Shown: one piece after another, positions 52,970 to 63,838 of the stretch
Layout of the letters: each line of letters starts with the position of its first letter
Position numbering within the stretch: the first letter of the stretch is position 1
Assembly: GCA_036351355.1 (NCBI GenBank)
Contig: JAZBOX010000057.1
Location: 15,486 to 79,485 of the forward strand
Source: Congregibacter sp036351355
GTDB taxonomy: Bacteria; Pseudomonadota; Gammaproteobacteria; Pseudomonadales; Halieaceae
Direction: 5' to 3'
Length of the DNA stretch: 64,000 nt
The notes under the pieces: generated by a model
Database searches by the model: none
What the model was told of the DNA's origin: nothing
What the model saw: the letters and a program-made list of their open reading frames with translations, nothing else
Program-made: the position numbers and the translations under genes

Positions 52970-54419
52970 GCGTCGCTTGTGCGCCGGGCTCAAGGACCCG
53001 CGTTGCCTCACCCCGGAACTCGGCCTGCAGACGATCGAGGAGCCGCGCTGCGACAAGGCTTCGATAGTGCGCGCTCGCGCGCGCATCGCTGATCGGACGG
53101 TAGTCACCGCGCAGCGCGGAGGCGGCCGCGGAGAGATCCGCATCGTGCAGGTCAAGACCAAGCAGCGCTTGCTCGCAGCCCGCAGCCCGTCGCGGCACCG
53201 CGTCCATACCGCCGAAGGCAACGCGCGCCTCGACTACTTCGCCGTCCACACAGCGCAGGGCAAAGACGCCGCAGACCGAGGAAATATCGTCCTCGAAGCG
53301 TTTGCTGATCTTGTAGGCGCGCAGGAACAGATCGCCAGCTCGTCGAGGGAGTCGCACGCTGTGCAGGTATTCGCCAGGCTTCAGATCCGTGCGCCGGTAG
53401 CCATGAAAGAAGCGATCGACAGGAAGTCGGCGCTCGCCGTCGAGCGAATCGATACACAGCTCGGCGCCAAGGGCGAGCAGTACGGGAGGCCAGTCTCCGA
53501 TTGGCGACGCGTTGGCCAGATTGCCGACGAGCGTACCCTGGGAGCGGATCTGCAGTGAACCGAAGCGCTCGATGAGCTCCGCGAGCTCGGGGTAGTCGCC
53601 AAGGATGAGCGGAGCGGCGGCGCGATGGCTGATCGCGGCGCCGATACTGATACCGTCGTCGTCGGCTTCAAGCAAGTGGAGCTCGCCCACGGCGCGCAGG
53701 TCGATCAGGCGCGGAAGGGGATTCAGAGCCTGCGTGGCCTCGAGCATGAGATCGGTGCCGCCGGCCACGAGGCGTGCCTGCGGGTCTGCCGCGAGCTGCT
53801 GGCGCAATTCGTCACGCGAGGCCGGGCGCAGGTAACGCGTGTCCTCGCCATTGAGGGCCGCGGACGTATCCGCAGCATCGGCCATGCCTTGCAGCACTTC
53901 GGCGGTGATGGACGCCGCGCGCGTGAAGCGATCCTCGCGCGGACCACTGAGCGCCTGTCGCGCAGCCTGGATAATCGGCAGATAACCGGTGCAGCGACAG
54001 AGATTGCCGCCGAGCGCCTCGATGATCCGTGCGCGGTCGGCCTCGCCCGGCTGGTGAAACAGCACGAACAGCGACATCACGAATCCCGGGGTGCAGAAAC
54101 CGCACTGCGAACCGTGGCACTCGATCATCGCCCGCTGCACCGGATGCCAGGCGCCCGCGTCGCCGAGGTCCTCGACGGTGATCAGTTGCCTGCCATGCAC
54201 GGACCCGAGCGGGGCGATACACGCGTTCACAGGCTCGTAGCGCAGACCATCGCCGGCGACGCTGACCACGGCTACCGTGCACGCACCGCAGTCCCCCGAA
54301 GCACAGCCCTCCTTGCTACCGCGTCGGGCGATATCCGAGCGCAGGTATTCAAGGACTGTGATGTCGGCGCGCCGGTCCTCGAGAGCGACCTCGCGATCCC
54401 CGAGCAGGAAGCGAATCAC
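52962..54419 (-). CDS. xdhA: xanthine dehydrogenase iron-sulfur/FAD subunit
   Basis: A 485-residue small subunit passing electrons from the Moco subunit to NAD+. The N-terminal plant-type [2Fe-2S] domain has CASGDCGACTV (about 39-49), and the second [2Fe-2S] domain has CGFCTPGFVMS and NLCRCTGYLPI (about 110-155). The FAD domain begins near 190 with LVAGGTDLMLEATQ (about 220) and GAAISHRAAAP. The CO-dehydrogenase flavoprotein C-terminal domain starts near 370. Its ATG overlaps the ureG stop (ATGA), joining urease and purine genes in one transcript. Confidence 0.96.
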   Translation of the reverse strand: MIRFLLGDREVALEDRRADITVLEYLRSDIARRGSKEGCASGDCGACTVAVVSVAGDGLRYEPVNACIAPLGSVHGRQLITVEDLGDAGAWHPVQRAMIECHGSQCGFCTPGFVMSLFVLFHQPGEADRARIIEALGGNLCRCTGYLPIIQAARQALSGPREDRFTRAASITAEVLQGMADAADTSAALNGEDTRYLRPASRDELRQQLAADPQARLVAGGTDLMLEATQALNPLPRLIDLRAVGELHLLEADDDGISIGAAISHRAAAPLILGDYPELAELIERFGSLQIRSQGTLVGNLANASPIGDWPPVLLALGAELCIDSLDGERRLPVDRFFHGYRRTDLKPGEYLHSVRLPRRAGDLFLRAYKISKRFEDDISSVCGVFALRCVDGEVVEARVAFGGMDAVPRRAAGCEQALLGLDLHDADLSAAASALRGDYRPISDARASAHYRSLVAARLLDRLQAEFRGEATRVLEPGAQATHG

Positions 54420-55039
54420 GCGGCGTCGCTGCCCCGCAGCATGCCGCGTTCCTCGATGAACGCGCAGATATCATCGAGACCGTCCCCGCTTTTCAGGTTC
54501 GAAAAGATAAACGGGGCCGCCGCGCGCATTGTCTTCGCGTCGCGATCCATGACGCCAAGATCGGCACCAACGAGCGGTGCCAGGTCGGTCTTGTTGATGA
54601 TCAGCAGATCCGAACGGGTGATTCCCGGCCCACCCTTGCGCGGTATCTTGTCGCCCGCCGAAACGTCGATCACGTAGAGCGTGAGATCCGAAAGCTCGGG
54701 ACTGAAGGTCGCGGCGAGATTGTCGCCACCGCTTTCGATCAACAGCAGATCGAGGTCCGTAAAGCGCGCCTGCAACTCGTCCACGGCGGCGAGGTTCATC
54801 GATGCATCCTCTCGGATCGCCGTATGCGGACAGCCGCCCGTCTCGACGCCGAGTATCCGTTCCTTCTCGAGCGCCTCGTGGCGGAGCAGAAATTCTGCAT
54901 CCTCGCGCGTGTAGATGTCGTTGGTAATGACGCCGATGCTGTAGCGGTCGCGCAGCCGGAGGCAGAGATGGCGCACGAGGGCGGTCTTGCCCGAACCGAC
55001 CGGGCCACCGATGCCGACGCGAAGTGCGGGTTTACTCAT
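54416..55039 (-). CDS. ureG: urease accessory GTPase UreG
   Basis: UreG hydrolyses GTP to drive nickel delivery into urease with UreD, UreE and UreF. The 207-residue protein has the P-loop GGPVGSGKTAL (about 11-21), TNDIYTREDAEFL, ETGGCPHTAIREDASMN (nickel-binding Cys-Pro-His, about 68-84), ESGGDNLAATFSPEL and NKTDLAPLVGADL. GGGAGG precedes ATG 55039. No His-rich N-terminus is present. It lies 100 nt after ureF. Confidence 0.97.
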   Translation of the reverse strand: MSKPALRVGIGGPVGSGKTALVRHLCLRLRDRYSIGVITNDIYTREDAEFLLRHEALEKERILGVETGGCPHTAIREDASMNLAAVDELQARFTDLDLLLIESGGDNLAATFSPELSDLTLYVIDVSAGDKIPRKGGPGITRSDLLIINKTDLAPLVGADLGVMDRDAKTMRAAAPFIFSNLKSGDGLDDICAFIEERGMLRGSDAA

Positions 55040-55139
55040 CGAAAAGCCTCCCTGGCAATTCTGTGCTTCGTGGCAGCCTCGACACTGCGACGCTCGAGGC
55101 GTTAAGCCGACGGTACCAGCTGCGTCGGCGCTTTCCGAC

Positions 55140-55799
55140 TCATGAGCGGAACAGCCGCGTGTGCTGGAATTCATGGCGGCAGGAGGCGAGCGCAAGGCCC
55201 GGCAGGCTGACGCCAATGTCCTTGTCTTCGATCGATCTCGCGGTGGCCACCGCGGCGGGGACCGCGTCGAGGAGTTCCAGGAGCAGCGTCTGCGCCGCGG
55301 TCTGGCCGAGGGGGACCAGCTTGGTCGCCGCGGTGACCTGGTTCTCCAGCCAGCTGTAGCAAAAGGCCGCGCAGGCGTCCTCCGCACTGATCCGCCAGCC
55401 ATGGCAGGCCCAGGCGAAGGCGATCGCGTAGGCCGGTGCCTGCCCGAGCTCCGGCAGCGGCGGGGGCAGCAGGGCGCGCAGCAGGCGCCACAGCGCGGCG
55501 CCGATCTGCTGGTCCTCGAGCAGCAGTTCGCGCGTCTCGCGGTTGGCGAGAATCAGGTCGTTCCAGGAAGCAAGCGCGGCCGTATCGCCGGCACCTGCGG
55601 CGGCCAGGGCGCGAAGCAACACCGGCACTTCGAGACCGGCAAGACCCAGCTGCAGTCCGTCGGCAAGCCAGTCGCGCAGCGCGGACCCCTCAACCCAGCC
55701 GGCTTCGATGGCGTATTCAAGGCCCTGCGAATAGGCATAGGCGCCAATGGGGAGCGCCGGACTCGACAGGTGCAGCAGGTGCAGACGCGCGTCGGCCAT
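55140..55799 (-). CDS. ureF: urease accessory protein UreF
   Basis: UreF bridges UreD and UreG in the urease activation complex. The 219-residue helical protein has the family N-terminus LLHLSSPALPIGAYAYSQGLEYAIEAGWV (given in parts: SSPALPIGAYAYSQGLE), ETRELLLEDQQIG (about 90) and the C-terminal LVPLGQTAAQTLL (about 172). The length is normal. It follows ureE by 43 nt. Confidence 0.95.
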   Translation of the reverse strand: MADARLHLLHLSSPALPIGAYAYSQGLEYAIEAGWVEGSALRDWLADGLQLGLAGLEVPVLLRALAAAGAGDTAALASWNDLILANRETRELLLEDQQIGAALWRLLRALLPPPLPELGQAPAYAIAFAWACHGWRISAEDACAAFCYSWLENQVTAATKLVPLGQTAAQTLLLELLDAVPAAVATARSIEDKDIGVSLPGLALASCRHEFQHTRLFRS

Positions 55800-55842
55800 T
55801 CAGATCCTGATCGGTGTGAGCGATGCAAAGTTCATGCGCAAT

Positions 55843-56307
55843 TCATGCAGGCATGTGGTGCGCGTGACTGTGCGAGGCGTAGGCGCCGGCCTCGGGGCTG
55901 AAGGCATCGTCAACGGCGCTGACCTCGAGACCGAGACCCTCGAGCATCTCTTCGAGAACGTGGTCGCGCGGAAAGCGCAGACGACCGGGAAGTATCTGCA
56001 GGCTCACGTGGCGGTTGCCGAGATGGTAGGCGGCACGGGTGAGCAGCAGCGGATCTTCGGTGCTGGCCTCCGTGAGCGACTCCGTCGCTGCGCGCACAAG
56101 CACAATCTCCTGGTTTTCGCAGACCAGTGCATCGCCGTCGCAAAGCACGATGCCGCGGGGCAGGAACCAGCCGATATCCTGGCCATTGTTTGTGGTAGTG
56201 CGATAGCGCGCCTTCTCGCGCTCGGAGAACACGAGATGGACTTCGTCCTGCCAGCTGCCGTCAAAGGCCGTTTCGATCTGATACGCCGCGAGCGTGAGTT
56301 CATCCAT
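55843..56307 (-). CDS. ureE: urease accessory nickel metallochaperone UreE
   Basis: UreE binds nickel and passes it to UreG. The 154-residue protein has an N-terminal peptide-binding domain and the C-terminal metal-binding domain with YHLGNRHVSLQI (conserved His, about 93-104) and DHVLEEMLEGLGLEV. The tail is only modestly His-rich (HSHAHHMPA), unlike the long His tail of Klebsiella UreE. It follows ureC by 78 nt. Confidence 0.94.
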   Translation of the reverse strand: MDELTLAAYQIETAFDGSWQDEVHLVFSEREKARYRTTTNNGQDIGWFLPRGIVLCDGDALVCENQEIVLVRAATESLTEASTEDPLLLTRAAYHLGNRHVSLQILPGRLRFPRDHVLEEMLEGLGLEVSAVDDAFSPEAGAYASHSHAHHMPA

Positions 56308-56385
56308 CGTTCTGTTTCACCTTGCCTTCTATCTGCCGTGTTCGCAGGAGCGCGGAGCTCGTTCCATGCGGGCGATCCCGCTTCC

Positions 56386-58083
<1,698 letters not shown>

Positions 58084-58389
58084 TCAGAGATCTCCCATCA
58101 CGTCACCGCGAAACCCGAAAACGCGGCGCGCGCCCGCGAGCGCGACCAGGCGCACATCCCGGCTCTGACCGGGCTCGAAGCGCACGGCGGTCCCCGCGGC
58201 AATGTCGAGGCGGAAGCCGCGAGCCGCTTCCCGGTCGAACTCAAGCGCCGGATTGGCTTCGGCGAAGTGATAGTGGGAGCCGACCTGCACCGGGCGGTCG
58301 CCGGTGTTGACCACGCTTACCTCGCAGGTATCGCGACCTGCGTTAAGCACAAGTTCCCCCTCGGCGGTCAGGACCTCGCCAGGAATCAT
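58084..58389 (-). CDS. ureB: urease beta subunit
   Basis: A 101-residue structural subunit. MIPGEVLTAEGELVLNAGR, VGSHYHFAEANPALEFDR (about 37-54) and GTAVRFEPGQSRDVRLVALAG (in parts) are family blocks. The C-terminal residues FGFRGDVMGDL are typical of a short UreB. ATG 58389 overlaps the ureA stop by 4 nt. Confidence 0.97.
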   Translation of the reverse strand: MIPGEVLTAEGELVLNAGRDTCEVSVVNTGDRPVQVGSHYHFAEANPALEFDREAARGFRLDIAAGTAVRFEPGQSRDVRLVALAGARRVFGFRGDVMGDL

Positions 58390-58700
58390 TCGGCGCCCTC
58401 GCCAATCGGATCATGCACGGTAACCAGCTTCGTACCGTCGGGGAAGGTGGCCTCGACCTGGACTTCGTGGATCATTTCCGGAACGCCCTCCATGACATCG
58501 TCGCGCGTCAGCAGCGTGCGGCCATAGCTCATGAGCTCGGCGACGGTGCGGCCGTCGCGAGCGCCCTCGATGATGGCTGCGCTGATGAATGCCTGGGCCT
58601 CGGGATAGTTCAGCTTCAGGCCGCGCTCGCGCCGGCGCTCGGCCAGCAGCGCAGCGGTGAACAGCAGCAGCTTGTCCTTCTCGCGTGGTGTCAGTTCCAT
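58386..58700 (-). CDS. ureA: urease gamma subunit
   Basis: A 104-residue structural subunit. MELTPREKDKLLLFTAALLAERR at the N-terminus (first 20 characteristic), LNYPEAQAFISAAIIEGARDG and MIHEVQVEATFPDGTKLVTVH are close to the family consensus. I chose ATG 58700, preceded by GAGGGCGGG; a longer frame to 58745 adds 15 non-homologous residues. The 111 nt between it and ureD hold no gene. Confidence 0.97.
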   Translation of the reverse strand: MELTPREKDKLLLFTAALLAERRRERGLKLNYPEAQAFISAAIIEGARDGRTVAELMSYGRTLLTRDDVMEGVPEMIHEVQVEATFPDGTKLVTVHDPIGEGAE

Positions 58701-58811
58701 CCCGCCCTCAATCCTGACCTCAATTCGGCCCGCGTAGGCCCTCATCGTCGGCTAGCACACCGATAGGCTCGCGCTCCGAGAATAGGGCTTGAGCCTCGTT
58801 TTGAGCAAGCA

Positions 58812-59678
58812 TCAGGTGTGCCAGATGCGCGGCTCCACGGGCGATCTGCCCTCACGCTCGTGACCCAGATCCCGCCAGAGGATGCTGAAGGCCGCACGGC
58901 AGCGCTGCGCATCCTCGCCAAGGTAGCGGGCCAGCAGCAGCTCACCGCGCTGCGTGATGCTGAAGGCGCCAGCGGGGTCCATCGCCGCAGCGGTGTGGCG
59001 CCAGCGCTCGACCAGCGCGTCGGTCGCCCTGTGCGTGAACGCCGCCAGACCAACGGTGCTTGCTCCGTTGAGGCCCAGGCGGGCGCGGGATAGACGATCA
59101 CCGGCACGCAGATCGAGGCGGTCCAGGTACAGGGGACGACCGTCGCGCCGGATGTCCAGCCGCTGCTCGCAAAGCCCCGAATCGAAGGCCTCGCCGCAGG
59201 CGGGCCTGCCGAGCACCAGCACGTCCCAGTACGCCAGCTGTGCCTCGGCAGCGAGCTCGATCGATGTGTGCAGCCGCGCGCGGGCGCCGGCGAAGAGGAT
59301 CGTCTCCTGCGGCAACCATTCGAGGATTCCGCCGTCGGCACGAAGCCGTACACGCTGCAGCTGCTCTTCGAAAAATCCACGACCACTGTAAAAGCGACCC
59401 GCCGATGGCGTGGTCAGCAGCACCGAGCCGCTGGCGACGCTCACATCGACCTCGAGCGCGTCCCCGAGCACCACGCCGCCCGGGGGATGCAGCAGGTAGC
59501 AGTGGGCCTTGCCACCTGCCTCGGGGTAGAAGAGACGCTGCACCCGCAGAGGGCCCTCGTGCGCCGCATGTGTCATCACGGTGCGCTCGCGTCCGGCACG
59601 AAAGGCCAGCTCCAGCCGTGCACGCCAGCTTCTTTCCGGGCTAGACTCAAGGTCGGTGTTGACGACGGGCAGGTTCAT
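58812..59678 (-). CDS. ureD: urease accessory protein UreD
   Basis: UreD scaffolds apo-urease with UreF and UreG and is the first gene of the 16-gene minus-strand operon. The 288-residue protein shows WRARLELAFRAGRERTVMTHAAHEGPLRVQRLFYPE (in parts: GPLRVQRLFYPE, about 43), LLHPPGGVVLGDALEVDV, LTTPSAGRFYSGR and LEWLPQETILFAGARA. The preferred ATG 59678 shares CATG with the divergent DUF3187-type start at 59677; MVGAM from 59690 is an alternative. No promoter can therefore sit between the two genes. Confidence 0.94.
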   Translation of the reverse strand: MNLPVVNTDLESSPERSWRARLELAFRAGRERTVMTHAAHEGPLRVQRLFYPEAGGKAHCYLLHPPGGVVLGDALEVDVSVASGSVLLTTPSAGRFYSGRGFFEEQLQRVRLRADGGILEWLPQETILFAGARARLHTSIELAAEAQLAYWDVLVLGRPACGEAFDSGLCEQRLDIRRDGRPLYLDRLDLRAGDRLSRARLGLNGASTVGLAAFTHRATDALVERWRHTAAAMDPAGAFSITQRGELLLARYLGEDAQRCRAAFSILWRDLGHEREGRSPVEPRIWHT

Positions 59679-60678
59679 GGCACCCACCATAGCGCATCAG
59701 ACGTGGCGGGTATCGATCCTCTTGATGGCCATGTCGCAGGCTCTGACCCCGGCCGCGGCCGCCGAGCTCACGGGCCCGACGACCAGTCGCAATCTTTCTC
59801 CGCTGATGGCGAATCTCGGCGTGCCGGCCATGCGCGAGGCGCGTGGCCTCCCGGCCGGCGCCTTCGAGGCGGGCTGGCAGCTGCACTGGGCAAGCCATTC
59901 GTTTCGGAACATCGATGATGGCATCGGCATCGAGCTCGACGGGGAGACGCAGCGCCACGACCTGCATCTGGCCTGGGGCATCGGGCGCGGACTGACGCTG
60001 AGCGCCGCCTTGCCCTGGATTCGCCACGGTCCCGGTCATCTCGACGCGCTCATCGACAGCTGGCACGGATTCTGGGGTTTTCCGGACGGAGCGCGGGACG
60101 AACAGTTTCGCGATCAACTGCGGTTCTTCTCCAATGCGCGCGGCGGATTCGATCTGACCGAGAGCGTCTCCGGTGCCGGTGATGCAGAGATCGACCTCGC
60201 GTGGCGCCTCACGGAGCTCGACGGTACTGCGCTTACGGCCTTCGCACTGGTAAAACTCCCCACCGGCGATCGCGTCGACTTCACCGGGACCGGGGGAACG
60301 GCTGCCGGTCTCGGCCTTCGCGCCAGCGCTGAGGTCTGCGTTGCTGACCGACTCAGTTGCCATCTCCAACTCGGGGCGACGCGGATCGGCGAGATCCACC
60401 ACGCGCCGGACGCCGAACGCAGGCTGTGGTTTGCAGGTGTCGCGCTGGCCTGGTCACTGAGCGACAGACTCGCGCTGACCGGGCAACTCGACGCGCATGC
60501 CTCTCCCTACACGGACTCGATCCTCGCCGACAGCGGCAGTCCGCTGTGGGGAACTCTAGGCCTGCGCTGGGCACCCCTGGCCGGCTGGCTGCTCGAGGCG
60601 CAGTTCAGCGAGGACCTGGTGGTTGGTAGCGCACCGGATATCAGCTTCCTCTTCAACCTCCGGCGACGCTTTCCCTGA
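59677..60678 (+). CDS. DUF3187-type outer-membrane/exported protein
   Basis: A 333-residue exported protein. The signal peptide runs to about residue 30 (WRVSILLMAMSQALTPAAAA). The rest alternates short beta strands with Gly/Asp turns, as in a beta-barrel (QLHWASHSF, GLTLSAALPW, IDLAWRLTEL, GLGLRASAEV, LTGQLDAHA), and ends FLFNLRRRFP, close to an outer-membrane terminal signature. It resembles the uncharacterised DUF3187 family (loops with GFWGFPDGARDEQ). Function is unknown; the divergent urease operon is its only context. Confidence 0.75.
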   Translation: MAPTIAHQTWRVSILLMAMSQALTPAAAAELTGPTTSRNLSPLMANLGVPAMREARGLPAGAFEAGWQLHWASHSFRNIDDGIGIELDGETQRHDLHLAWGIGRGLTLSAALPWIRHGPGHLDALIDSWHGFWGFPDGARDEQFRDQLRFFSNARGGFDLTESVSGAGDAEIDLAWRLTELDGTALTAFALVKLPTGDRVDFTGTGGTAAGLGLRASAEVCVADRLSCHLQLGATRIGEIHHAPDAERRLWFAGVALAWSLSDRLALTGQLDAHASPYTDSILADSGSPLWGTLGLRWAPLAGWLLEAQFSEDLVVGSAPDISFLFNLRRRFP

Positions 60679-60732
60679 GCCCCTGCGGCTAGCTAGACTC
60701 AGCGAGGCAGAATCAACAGGGTAGGGCGTCGA

Positions 60733-61575
60733 ATGCCTTTGACCATAGAAGCAACAGGCGAGGCCTGCGGCGCACGCGTGCGCGGTCTGGACTTCGCCAA
60801 AGCCATCGATGGCGACGTGGTGGCACAGCTGCGCTCGGCGTGGCTCGAGCACCAGGTGCTCATATTTCCCGAGCAGTCGCTGTCCGACGACGACCTCGAG
60901 CGATTCACAGGCTATTTCGGCCCCTTCGGCGACGATCCCTTTATTGCTCCGATCCCGGGTCGACAGCACGTGATCGCCGTTGCGCGCCGCGCCGACGAAA
61001 GCGGCTCAATCTTTGCGGACGTATGGCATACGGACTGGAGCTTTCAGGAAAAACCGCCGATCGGTACCTGCCTGTACGGTATCGACATACCACCGCAGGG
61101 CGGCAACACGCTGTTCGCGAACCAGTACCTGGCTCTCGAGGCCATGCCCGCCGCGCTGCGTGAACGCATCAGGGATCGCAAGGCGATCCACTCGGCAAAG
61201 CTTGGCTATTCCCCGAGCGGTCTTTACGGCGATGCCGATGCCGCCGCGGACCGCAGCATGACCATTACACCCTCAGCGGAGGCGGAGGCCACGCAGCTGC
61301 ATGCGTTCATCCGCGAGCATGACGAGACCGGTCGCGCCACGCTGTATGGGTGCATCGGCTACATCATCGGTGCCGAAGGCCTGGACGACGAGGCAGCGCT
61401 CGAACTGCTGCTCGAGCTGCACGCCTGGCAGACCCGTGAGGAGTTCGTTTACGAACACGAGTGGGAGGAGGGCACGCTGCTGATGTGGGACAACCGCTGC
61501 CTGCTGCACCGGGCCACGGGCGGCTACGAGGGCTACGATCGCCTGCTGCATCGCACCACGATCGGCGCCGGGTGA
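60733..61575 (+). CDS. TauD/TfdA-family Fe(II)/2-oxoglutarate dioxygenase
   Basis: A 280-residue non-heme iron dioxygenase. The facial triad is visible: His and Asp in WHTDWSF (about 98-104) and the distal His in CLLHRAT (about 255-261), with the 2-oxoglutarate-binding Arg in LLHRTTIG near the C-terminus. VRGLDFAKAI and HQVLIFPEQSLSDDDLERF are typical of the family. Possible substrates include sulfonates, aryloxyacetates, xanthine or carnitine-like compounds; the sequence does not decide. A xanthine hydroxylase role would fit the neighbourhood but is only a guess. Confidence 0.9.
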   Translation: MPLTIEATGEACGARVRGLDFAKAIDGDVVAQLRSAWLEHQVLIFPEQSLSDDDLERFTGYFGPFGDDPFIAPIPGRQHVIAVARRADESGSIFADVWHTDWSFQEKPPIGTCLYGIDIPPQGGNTLFANQYLALEAMPAALRERIRDRKAIHSAKLGYSPSGLYGDADAAADRSMTITPSAEAEATQLHAFIREHDETGRATLYGCIGYIIGAEGLDDEAALELLLELHAWQTREEFVYEHEWEEGTLLMWDNRCLLHRATGGYEGYDRLLHRTTIGAG

Positions 61576-61618
61576 GCCCGCCTTTAACCGCGCGCTCGTT
61601 GCGAGAGGCAGGGGCCGG

Positions 61619-62395
61619 TCAGTCGACAGCCACGCGCAGGGGCTCGATGTAGACGTAGTCGATAAGCTCGTCGAGGAGGGCCGGCGGGTTTGACGGCCAC
61701 TGGTAATCCACGCGCCAGTCGATCTCGTCGATGTAGTCGCGTGCATCAGGGTCGGCGGGAAAGCACGTTACCTGCACCTGCCCGGGCTGGTATTCGACGA
61801 AGCCGAAGCTGTCGTCGAGGCCATTGGCGCAGCCGGAAATGTTCAGCGAGCGACGCGTGGCGAAGCCGGTGGCAATGACGACCTCCGTGCCATCGATGCG
61901 CACGCGCAGTTCCGTGGCCAGCTTGCGAATCGACTCAAGACGCTTCTCCCGTCGATCGAGATCACCGAAGCGAATTACCGCGTCGCTGTCATCGCTGATC
62001 CGCAGTCGGTGCACGGGACTGTCGCCGAGGAACTGTACATCGGAGCAGGAGCGGCCGTGACCTTCACGCGCTTCAAGGGACAGGAAAAAATCCCGCGTGG
62101 CGGGGCTCTGCACGGCGTCACGGATCATCGGGTAGGTGACCACAAAGCGTCTTGCCGTGCGCGGGTCGCTGACCTGCGTGCGCACCAGCTCCCAGCTGAA
62201 ACCGCCGACTTCGAAGCGATAGCCGGGGTCGTGAATGTTCGCCGTATATTCGACTTCCTTGGGGATACCCGCCGCGAGGCGCTGGCCTTCGAGCGAACAC
62301 GGCTCGATGGCGTGGGAAGCGGCGCTGAACAGAAGCGGCAGGAACCAGGGCAGGGCTGCAGCGACAGCGCGGGTCGATACGCTCTTTACTTTCAT
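61619..62395 (-). CDS. exported protein of unknown function
   Basis: I do not recognise this 258-residue protein. It has a signal peptide (TRAVAAALPWFLPLLFSAASHA, cleavage after SHA, in parts) from ATG 62395 and no further membrane segment. The mature part contains three cysteines early or late (EPCSLEG, GRSCSDVQF, SGCANG, VTCFPADPD: four visible), which could form two disulfides, and is mixed alpha/beta in look. The frame extends to 62629, but the upstream part lacks coding character. It is convergent with the dioxygenase (43-nt gap). Confidence 0.65.
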   Translation of the reverse strand: MKVKSVSTRAVAAALPWFLPLLFSAASHAIEPCSLEGQRLAAGIPKEVEYTANIHDPGYRFEVGGFSWELVRTQVSDPRTARRFVVTYPMIRDAVQSPATRDFFLSLEAREGHGRSCSDVQFLGDSPVHRLRISDDSDAVIRFGDLDRREKRLESIRKLATELRVRIDGTEVVIATGFATRRSLNISGCANGLDDSFGFVEYQPGQVQVTCFPADPDARDYIDEIDWRVDYQWPSNPPALLDELIDYVYIEPLRVAVD

Positions 62396-62674
62396 GACGC
62401 TCGCATAACGCTCGTTGTACGGGCTGCAATGCGGCCAGTGCGGTCGATGCCTGCCGGAGGGACGCAGCGTCGCCGGCCGCTTAGCCGCGCGGTCAGCGTT
62501 GTAACCTGAGCCTGAGACGGATTCTCCATCACGCCGCACCTGAAAGGTGTAATGCCTGTTGATACTAGCGCTGGCACGAATCGGATGCCACGCAGAATGT
62601 CGATGACCTGCTCCGCGCCGTGCGCCCAAGGGCGCGCAGCAGGGAAGCCGGGAAAAGGGCCGCCGGGGCAGCGG

Positions 62675-63685
62675 TCAGAGCCATCGCCGCAGACGCAGCA
62701 GCAGCGCGAGGCAGACCCCGATCACGGCACACAGCGCAACCACGATCCAGAAGGCAAGCGCACTGTCGACGCCAGGCATGCCGCCGACATTGATACCGAG
62801 CAGCCCCGTAATGAAGCCCAGGGGCAGGAAAACGACGGCGGCGACGGTGAACAGGTACGTGCGTGCGTTCATCTGTTCAGCGACGAGGCTGGCCAGTTCT
62901 TCCTGGGCGAGGATCGCCCGGTCGCGCATCTCGTCGAGGTCCTCGATGTGGCGTATCAGACGATCGCTGGCCTCGCGCAGTCGCAGGCGATTGAGTTCGT
63001 CGAGCCAGCTCACCGTCTCCGCAGACAGGCGCGACAGGGCTTCACGCTGCGGCGCGATATAGCGGCGGATTGCGATGATGCGCCGGCGAAGGCCAACCAG
63101 GCCCTGGCGAACCTGATCGTCGCGGTCCCCGAGAACCCGGTCCTCGAGACTCAGTACTTCTTCCTCGAAGCGTTCAAGGGTGGGCTGCATCTGCAGAGAG
63201 ATCTGCTGCGCGTAGGCGACGATCAGGTCCGCCGCGGACGCCGGACCCTCACCACTGGCGAGGTCTTGGAGGATAAGTTCCGTCGAGCGCAGACTGCGCC
63301 TTCGCGTACTGATAAGGCGCTGCCCGTCAGTCCAGATCCGCAGCGACACCATGTCCTCGGGCTCGTCGCCGGGGTTGTGGTTGATCCCGCGCAGCGTGAG
63401 CAGAAGATTCTCGCCGCGGCTGAGCGTTCGCGGCCGCGTCTCGGGCGTGGTCAGGGCTTCAACGGCGATGTCATTGAGGCCGCTGTGCTCGCTGAGCCAT
63501 TCCTGCGCAGCGGGCGCTTCGAAGTCGAGGTGAACCCAGAGCGCACCCTGATCCAGCGACCAGTCGCGCAGCTGTTCCCAGGGCAGTTCGCGAGCGCCGC
63601 CAAGGCCATCGAGGACCAGTACATGCAGGATGCCATCGGGACTCGCGAACGCAGCGGTGTCTGGCGTGGCGAGAACTTCTGACAT
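62675..63685 (-). CDS. zntB: ZntB-like zinc transporter (CorA superfamily)
   Basis: A 336-residue CorA-superfamily inner-membrane protein. A large N-terminal cytoplasmic domain with a long helical region (about 140-270) is followed by two C-terminal membrane helices. The signature after the first helix reads GINVGGMPG (about 297-305); GIN replaces the GMN of Mg2+-transporting CorA, which favours the ZntB (Zn2+) branch. ATG 63685 starts MSEVLATPD. The 279-nt gap to the unknown exported gene shows nothing recognisable. Confidence 0.92.
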   Translation of the reverse strand: MSEVLATPDTAAFASPDGILHVLVLDGLGGARELPWEQLRDWSLDQGALWVHLDFEAPAAQEWLSEHSGLNDIAVEALTTPETRPRTLSRGENLLLTLRGINHNPGDEPEDMVSLRIWTDGQRLISTRRRSLRSTELILQDLASGEGPASAADLIVAYAQQISLQMQPTLERFEEEVLSLEDRVLGDRDDQVRQGLVGLRRRIIAIRRYIAPQREALSRLSAETVSWLDELNRLRLREASDRLIRHIEDLDEMRDRAILAQEELASLVAEQMNARTYLFTVAAVVFLPLGFITGLLGINVGGMPGVDSALAFWIVVALCAVIGVCLALLLRLRRWL

Positions 63686-63838
63686 AGGTGCGCGGCCCCG
63701 GAGTTGCGACGAGCGTCAGCGGAAGTCTGCGGTCGGGCGGCGCAGGGCGCAAGCCGCGCTGCAGACCGTACTGCGGGCCACCGACGCGCAGCATCAAGGG
63801 TCAGCAGTCACGACCACGCAGGAATCCGTCCAATTTAA

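Noticed and set aside
60733..61575. Assignment of the TauD/TfdA enzyme as xanthine dioxygenase (XanA type)
   Set aside because: The family motifs are general, the gene lies outside the operon on the other strand, and a complete xanthine dehydrogenase is already present.
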